19,587 nt of DNA from Porticoccaceae bacterium (GTDB taxonomy: Bacteria > Pseudomonadota > Gammaproteobacteria > Pseudomonadales > Porticoccaceae), in NCBI GenBank assembly GCA_019090225.1, contig JAHRWI010000158.1, positions 1 to 19,587 of the forward strand, written 5' to 3'. Below the pieces are notes generated by a model, which was given only the letters and a program-made list of their open reading frames with translations, was not told the origin of the DNA and made no database searches. Every line of letters starts with the position of its first letter. Position 1 is the stretch's first letter. Below, one piece after another: positions 15,435-19,587 of the stretch. A program made the position numbers and the translations under genes.

Positions 15435-18179
15435 GTGCCGATAAAATCCAGTGCTCCGCCCTGTACTTCACAGGATCCTCACAACCAGAATCTCGATTCA
15501 CTCTTTACTCAGTACTGTAGCGCGGGGGCAGGTTTATCGAGCCGAGATGCCAGGAGCCGTCTTGAGAATTTCGGTCCCAATATATTAAAGGTAAAGCAGG
15601 GCAAGCCCCTAATCCTTAAGTTCCTCGGTCAATTTGGTAATTTCTTTGCGATATTGCTGATTATTGGCGGCTGCCTGGCATTGCTCGCAGAGCGCCTTGA
15701 TCCCGGGCAGGGCAATATTTATATCGCCTCTGCGTTGTTTGTCGTCGTCTTGCTCAATGCTTTGTTTACCTTTGCTCAGGAATTCCAGAGCGAACGGATT
15801 ATGGACAGTTTTACCCGCATGTTGCCGACCCGTGTCAAGGTATATCGAGACGATAAGGTGACGACGCTTGATGCGGCGGAGCTTGTGCCTGGCGATGTTC
15901 TCCTCTTGCAGGAGGGCGACAAAGTACCGGCGGATTGTCGTCTACTGGAAGTGGCTGAGTTGAAGGTCGACCAGAGCAGCCTGACCGGTGAGAGTGAGCC
16001 CATATTGCTCGATCCGGAACACCGCGCAGAAAACCTGCTGGAAAGCCGCAACATGGTATTTTCCGGTTCCTTGGTACAGAGCGGTAACGGGCGGGTGCTG
16101 GTGTGTCACACCGGCATGGATACGCAAATTGGCAAAATCGTCCAGCTCACCAAGGAAGTCGATGAGGTGGAAACGCCGATCCGCAAGGAGCTCAAACATT
16201 TCATCAAGATTATCAGCACCATTGCCATCTCCCTGGGCAGCCTGTTTTTCCTGATCAGTATCGCCATGGGTAAAGGCAGTATCGGGGCGCTTATTTTCGC
16301 GATCGGGATTATCGTTGCTAACGTGCCGGAAGGCCTGCTGCCAACGGTGACTTTGGCTTTGACCATGGCCAGTAAGCGCATGGCGAAAAAGAACGCGCTG
16401 ATCAAGAATCTGGAAAGCGTCGAAACCCTGGGCAGTACCACGGTGATCTGCACCGACAAGACCGGCACCCTCACCCAGAATCGCATTACCGTGCATTCCA
16501 TACGCAGTATCGATAGCACCTATACCTTTGGCCGTGGCGATTTCGAAGGTGCCAGCGAACTGCTTTATTTACGGCGCATTATGGTTCTGTGTAATAACGC
16601 CCAGGTCGATGAGGCGGGTAATTATAGCGGCGATTCGACCGAGACAGCGCTGCTGTCCTGCGCCGATGCCATCGGTGATCTGGAAAGCCTTGCAGCCTTT
16701 GAGCGGGTGGCTGAGCAGCCTTTCACATCCGCCACTAAATTTATGATTACCGCCCATCGCCTGGCCGGTGCTGAGGGCTGTGAAACCTATGTGGCTAAGG
16801 GCTTCGAAGCCTATATGAAGGGTGCACCGGAAATCGTCCTGGCTAAGTGCGACCGGGTGTGGGTTGGCAATAAAGCAGAAGCGCTGGATGAGCAGGGCCG
16901 AAGTAAATTGATGGCCTCATTAGAGGCAATGGCGGGGGAAGGGCAGCGTTGTTTGGGCCTGGCCTTTCGACCACAGGATGACGAAAACATTACTGAGGGC
17001 GGCTATATCTTTGTCGGTATCGCCGGCATGTTGGATCCACCGCGGGTAGAAGTGCCCGATGCGCTGGCCAAATGTCATGCCGCCGGAATTCGCGTCATTA
17101 TGCTCACCGGTGATTATGGCCTCACCGCCGCGACCATCGCCCGACAGATTGGGCTTATGGGTGATCACGGTAAGGTCTTCAGTGGCACTGAGCTAGCTGC
17201 GATGGATGAAACCCAACTGCGCGATACCCTGGATCATTCCGAGCTGGTGTTTGCCCGTATTTCGCCCATGCAAAAACTGCGGGTAGTGAAGGCCCTGCAA
17301 GCGAAAGATGAAGTGGTTACGGTGACCGGTGATGGTGTTAACGATGCACCGGCACTGAAAAATGCCGATATGGGTGTGGCCATGGGGGTGATGGGCACCG
17401 ACGTCGCGAAAGAGGCCAGCAACATGGTTCTGATGGACGATAATTTCGCCACCATTGTCACTGCGGTGGAAGAGGGCCGGACGATTTTTGAGAATATCAA
17501 AAAGTTTATTGCCTATATTCTTACCAGTAACATCCCGCAAATTTTGCCTTTTATCGCCTTTGTCTTGCTTGACATTCCCCTGCCGCTAACCGTTGTGTTG
17601 ATTCTCGCCATTGATCTTGGCACCGACATTTTGCCTGCCCTTGGCCTGGGCGCAGAACGGCCTGAAACCGATGTCATGAAAAAGCCACCGCGCAAGCGTA
17701 ACGAACGACTGTTGACCCGTAATTTGCTGGGAATGAGTTACGGCATTGTCGGCATGATCCAGGCCGCAGCCGGTTTCTTTAGTTATTTCACCGTGCTCTA
17801 CAGTAATGGTTGGAGCTGGGGGCAATCCCTGGAGGCCAGTGACCCGGTGTACCGTGTTGCTATCACGGCTTTTTTTGCCTCGATTATTATTTGCCAGATC
17901 GCCGATGTGTTGATTTGCCGTACCCGTCGGCAGAGTTTATTCACAGTGGGTTTGTTTAGTAACAAACTGGTCTTGCTGGGTATTGTTGCCGAACTATTGC
18001 TCCTGGGCTTAATTAGTTACGTACCGGCGGGCAATACATTTTTCGGCACTGCGCCGCTGGAGCTCTGGCATTTACTGCTCAGTGTGCCCTTTGCCATCGC
18101 GATACTGGTGGGTGATGAAATCCGCCGCTTTTTTGTCCGCCGCGATCAGCCCTTTGTATTGAAATGGCTGACCTGGTAA
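15435..18179 (+). CDS. P-type ATPase, Na+/K+-ATPase-like (type IIC)
   Basis: A 914-residue cation pump with all P-type domains. It has an N-terminal cation-ATPase segment (LSSRDARSRLENFGPN), the actuator TGES at 184-187, the phosphorylated Asp341 in CTDKTGTLTQNR, the hinge GDGVND at 632-637, and about ten membrane helices. Several segments are strikingly like animal Na+/K+-ATPase alpha: NVPEGLLPTVT (Glu299), KNLESVETLGST, LTSNIP in M5, and the M6 signature IDLGTD with Asp727 and Asp731. The cation-site residues Glu327, Asn776, Asp804 and Asp808 of the animal pump are kept (Glu299, Asn699, Asp727, Asp731), but Glu779 is Gln702. No beta-subunit gene is nearby. The start is GTG 15435, 9 bases after AAGGA at 15421-15425; a TTG at 15414 precedes that ribosome site. 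The gene stands alone. The ion (Na+, K+, H+ or Ca2+) cannot be fixed from sequence. Confidence 0.92.
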   Translation: MPIKSSAPPCTSQDPHNQNLDSLFTQYCSAGAGLSSRDARSRLENFGPNILKVKQGKPLILKFLGQFGNFFAILLIIGGCLALLAERLDPGQGNIYIASALFVVVLLNALFTFAQEFQSERIMDSFTRMLPTRVKVYRDDKVTTLDAAELVPGDVLLLQEGDKVPADCRLLEVAELKVDQSSLTGESEPILLDPEHRAENLLESRNMVFSGSLVQSGNGRVLVCHTGMDTQIGKIVQLTKEVDEVETPIRKELKHFIKIISTIAISLGSLFFLISIAMGKGSIGALIFAIGIIVANVPEGLLPTVTLALTMASKRMAKKNALIKNLESVETLGSTTVICTDKTGTLTQNRITVHSIRSIDSTYTFGRGDFEGASELLYLRRIMVLCNNAQVDEAGNYSGDSTETALLSCADAIGDLESLAAFERVAEQPFTSATKFMITAHRLAGAEGCETYVAKGFEAYMKGAPEIVLAKCDRVWVGNKAEALDEQGRSKLMASLEAMAGEGQRCLGLAFRPQDDENITEGGYIFVGIAGMLDPPRVEVPDALAKCHAAGIRVIMLTGDYGLTAATIARQIGLMGDHGKVFSGTELAAMDETQLRDTLDHSELVFARISPMQKLRVVKALQAKDEVVTVTGDGVNDAPALKNADMGVAMGVMGTDVAKEASNMVLMDDNFATIVTAVEEGRTIFENIKKFIAYILTSNIPQILPFIAFVLLDIPLPLTVVLILAIDLGTDILPALGLGAERPETDVMKKPPRKRNERLLTRNLLGMSYGIVGMIQAAAGFFSYFTVLYSNGWSWGQSLEASDPVYRVAITAFFASIIICQIADVLICRTRRQSLFTVGLFSNKLVLLGIVAELLLLGLISYVPAGNTFFGTAPLELWHLLLSVPFAIAILVGDEIRRFFVRRDQPFVLKWLTW

Positions 18180-18356
18180 CCCTTGCCAGCGCGGCTAAGT
18201 ATTTCTGTCATCCTCGAAAGCAACACTTCAACTCCCTTCTATCAGCATTTGTAGAAATCAGCCGGTTACCTGGGGCTGACTGCCAGCAATTATCGTTTGT
18301 GGCTATGCTGGCCCCTCCATGATGCGATATATTGGCAGACCGATTTATCTATCCGG

Positions 18357-18404
18357 GTAATAGAACTCCACCGCTCTGCAATTGGGGGGTACAGAGTTCT
18401 TTAC
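18357..18404. repeat. Inverted repeat with an overlapping alternative hairpin upstream of an SDR gene
   Basis: AGAACTC (18362-18368) pairs with GAGTTCT (18394-18400), extended by GTAA/TTAC around a bulged base, enclosing 25 bases. Inside, CTCTG (18374-18378) can pair with CAGAG (18392-18396), which shares bases with the outer arm, so the two stems exclude each other. It ends about 30 bases before the SDR start codon at 18435, so it could be an operator, a leader structure, or the terminator of the ATPase gene, although its T-run is poor. Confidence 0.4.
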
Positions 18405-18434
18405 TCAAATAATGATTACTAACAGGAGAAAACT

Positions 18435-19289
18435 ATGAAAGATGTAGCAGGTAAAGTAGCGTTTATTACCGGTGCCGCCAGCGGTATGGGACTGGGTATG
18501 GCGCGGGCATTTTCCGCCGCCGGCATGAAGGTCATGCTCGGTGATATCCAGAAGGGGCCATTAGACGCGGCAGTGGCTGAATTAAAAGGTCAGGGCCGTG
18601 ACGTGGCTGGTGTGGTGGTCGATGTGACCGATCGCGACTCAGTGTTTGCGGCAGCCGATGCCACCATCGCTGCTTTTGGCAAAGTTCACGTTTGCGTTAA
18701 TAATGCCGGTGTCGGTGCTAGTGGTAGTGCCGAGGCGACTAGCGAGAAGAACTGGCGCTGGACAATCGACGTCAACATGTGGGGCGTGGTATGGGGTTTG
18801 CAGGCCTTTATGCCGTTGATTGAGTCTCATGGTGAAGGTGGCCATGTGGTGAATACCGCGTCTATGGCGGGGATGTTCTCTTTCAGAGACCTCAGTGCTT
18901 ATAACGCATCAAAATACGCCGTCGTAGCAATGTCTGAGACCGCGATGGCCGAGCACCAAAAAGATAATATCGGTGTATCTGTACTGTGCCCCGGTGTGGT
19001 TGCCACCAATCTGGGAACCTCGGCGCGTAATCGGGGTGATGATTACGGCGGTGCTACCGACAAAACATCTGAGCAAATGATTGCGATGCTGAAGAAGGGC
19101 TTGAGCCCGGATATCGTCGGCGAGCAAGTGCTCGAGGCCATTGTTGACGACCAGCCTTATATCTTTACCGATCCAAGCCTGCGTAGCCTGATCCAGGGTC
19201 GCTTTGACCGGATACTCGGCGGTTATGACTGGGCAGACCAATGTGAAGCTTTGAAAAATGTCGACCAACAGGGCGGTATTGATCTGTAG
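18435..19289 (+). CDS. Short-chain dehydrogenase/reductase, classical type
   Basis: A 284-residue SDR with cytoplasmic character. The glycine motif TGAASGMG is at 12-19, and Asp37 after the second strand points to NAD(H). NNAG is at 89-92, a structural Asn at 114, and the catalytic triad is Ser143, Tyr156 and Lys160 (YNASK), with CPGVVATN at 185-192. The C-terminal 50 residues (after TDPSLRSL) extend beyond the minimal SDR core and include an aromatic GGYDWADQ stretch that may shape the substrate pocket. The start is very well supported by AGGAG before the ATG. It is only loosely similar to the SDR at 8639 and belongs to a different subgroup, so it is not a recent duplicate. A hairpin terminator follows, then an aldo/keto reductase gene. 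The substrate (an alcohol, steroid or hydroxyacyl compound) is open. Confidence 0.9.
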   Translation: MKDVAGKVAFITGAASGMGLGMARAFSAAGMKVMLGDIQKGPLDAAVAELKGQGRDVAGVVVDVTDRDSVFAAADATIAAFGKVHVCVNNAGVGASGSAEATSEKNWRWTIDVNMWGVVWGLQAFMPLIESHGEGGHVVNTASMAGMFSFRDLSAYNASKYAVVAMSETAMAEHQKDNIGVSVLCPGVVATNLGTSARNRGDDYGGATDKTSEQMIAMLKKGLSPDIVGEQVLEAIVDDQPYIFTDPSLRSLIQGRFDRILGGYDWADQCEALKNVDQQGGIDL

Positions 19290-19307
19290 TTAGGCAGAGC
19301 TTGAACT

Positions 19308-19337
19308 GGGCCGCAACGTCTATTGGCGTTGCGGCCC
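19308..19337 (+). terminator. Hairpin terminator after the second SDR gene
   Basis: A perfect 11-bp stem, GGGCCGCAACG (19308-19318) with CGTTGCGGCCC (19327-19337), closes an 8-base loop 18 bases after the SDR stop. The strong GC stem fits transcription termination, but the sequence after it (GATCGTTATGGG) has no proper U-run, so it may be a weak or factor-assisted terminator or an mRNA-stabilising hairpin. Confidence 0.6.
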
Positions 19338-19405
19338 GATCGTTATGGGTTTAGGTTATGGGCCTGGGGTTATGGCCTTACGCAAATAAACAGGTGGAGT
19401 GAATC

Positions 19406-19587
19406 ATGAAATACCGAACATTAGGCAGTAGCGGCGTGCAGGTATCAGCCATTGGTCTGGGCTGTATGGGTATGTCAGATTTTTATGGCCCGGCGGACGA
19501 GGATGAATCCATTGCGACCCTGCACCATACTTTGGCTATCGGGCTTAATTTTCTCGACACCTCAGACGTATATGGCAAGGGTCACAA
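19406..19587 (+). CDS. Aldo/keto reductase (5' part only)
   Basis: The first 60 residues of an aldo/keto reductase, an NADPH-dependent TIM-barrel enzyme that reduces aldehydes and ketones. The N-terminus is typical of the AKR families related to YajO and the Kv-beta group: YRTLGSSGVQVSAIGLGCMGMS, split here as YRTLGSSGVQ then VSAIGLGCMGMS, followed by FYGPADEDESIATL and the catalytic LDTSDVYG, with Asp51 and Tyr56 as active-site residues. The expected Lys and His lie beyond the window. The ATG follows GGAG at 19395-19398 by 7 bases. It lies 116 bases after the second SDR, past a hairpin, and runs off the window end, so it is partial because of the window edge rather than damage. Whether it is co-transcribed with the SDR depends on how strong that hairpin is. 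Confidence 0.9.
   Translation, partial: MKYRTLGSSGVQVSAIGLGCMGMSDFYGPADEDESIATLHHTLAIGLNFLDTSDVYGKGH

Noticed and set aside
15942..16496. Long antisense frame (184 codons) inside the P-type ATPase gene
   Set aside because: Its composition mirrors the opposite strand of a highly conserved pump domain; no homology character or start signal of its own.

Overview
The window reads as chromosomal DNA of a marine-type gammaproteobacterium. A Spongiibacteraceae or other Cellvibrionales relative is my guess from gene style only; no RNA gene or phylogenetic marker is present. It holds 13 genes, two of them cut by the window ends. I see no tRNA, rRNA, CRISPR array, insertion sequence or phage gene. The first 16 bases match the end of the Tn5/Nextera mosaic end, so the left edge is probably a contig end carrying library adapter.

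Left part (17-4681): a truncated SMP-30/gluconolactonase gene (minus) diverges from a limonene-1,2-epoxide-hydrolase-type gene (plus). A strong bidirectional terminator (1334-1372) separates that gene from a convergent 1076-residue DUF748/AsmA-like envelope protein, whose linkers are built from short in-frame tandem repeats.

Middle part (4971-8448): a tight three-gene plus-strand operon encodes a TSUP/TauE-type permease, an unnamed one-helix membrane protein and an AI-2E-family (PF01594) transporter. It is followed by a convergent alpha/beta-hydrolase epoxide hydrolase, unrelated in fold to the first one.

Core of interest (8547-15048): a short-chain dehydrogenase (SDR) gene, an AraC-type regulator 7 bases downstream, and a two-gene RND efflux operon (adaptor plus pump). 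The SDR gene and the RND operon are each preceded by the same element. It is a pair of ATT(T/C)GTAT direct repeats exactly 21 bp apart, with a -10-like hexamer starting exactly 32 bp after the start of the second repeat and no consensus -35. This is the geometry expected for an AraC-family activator. It suggests that the regulator encoded between the two targets switches on both an oxidoreductase and an exporter. The segment looks more AT-rich than its surroundings and may be an acquired module.

Right part (15435-19587): a P-type ATPase that closely resembles the Na+/K+-ATPase alpha subunit (type IIC) but has Gln where the animal enzyme has its M5 cation-binding Glu. After it come a second SDR with an NAD-type Asp, a hairpin terminator, and the start of an aldo/keto reductase gene cut by the window end. 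Overall the window mixes oxidoreductases and epoxide or lactone hydrolases with transport, which fits turnover of small lipophilic compounds; no substrate can be named from sequence alone.
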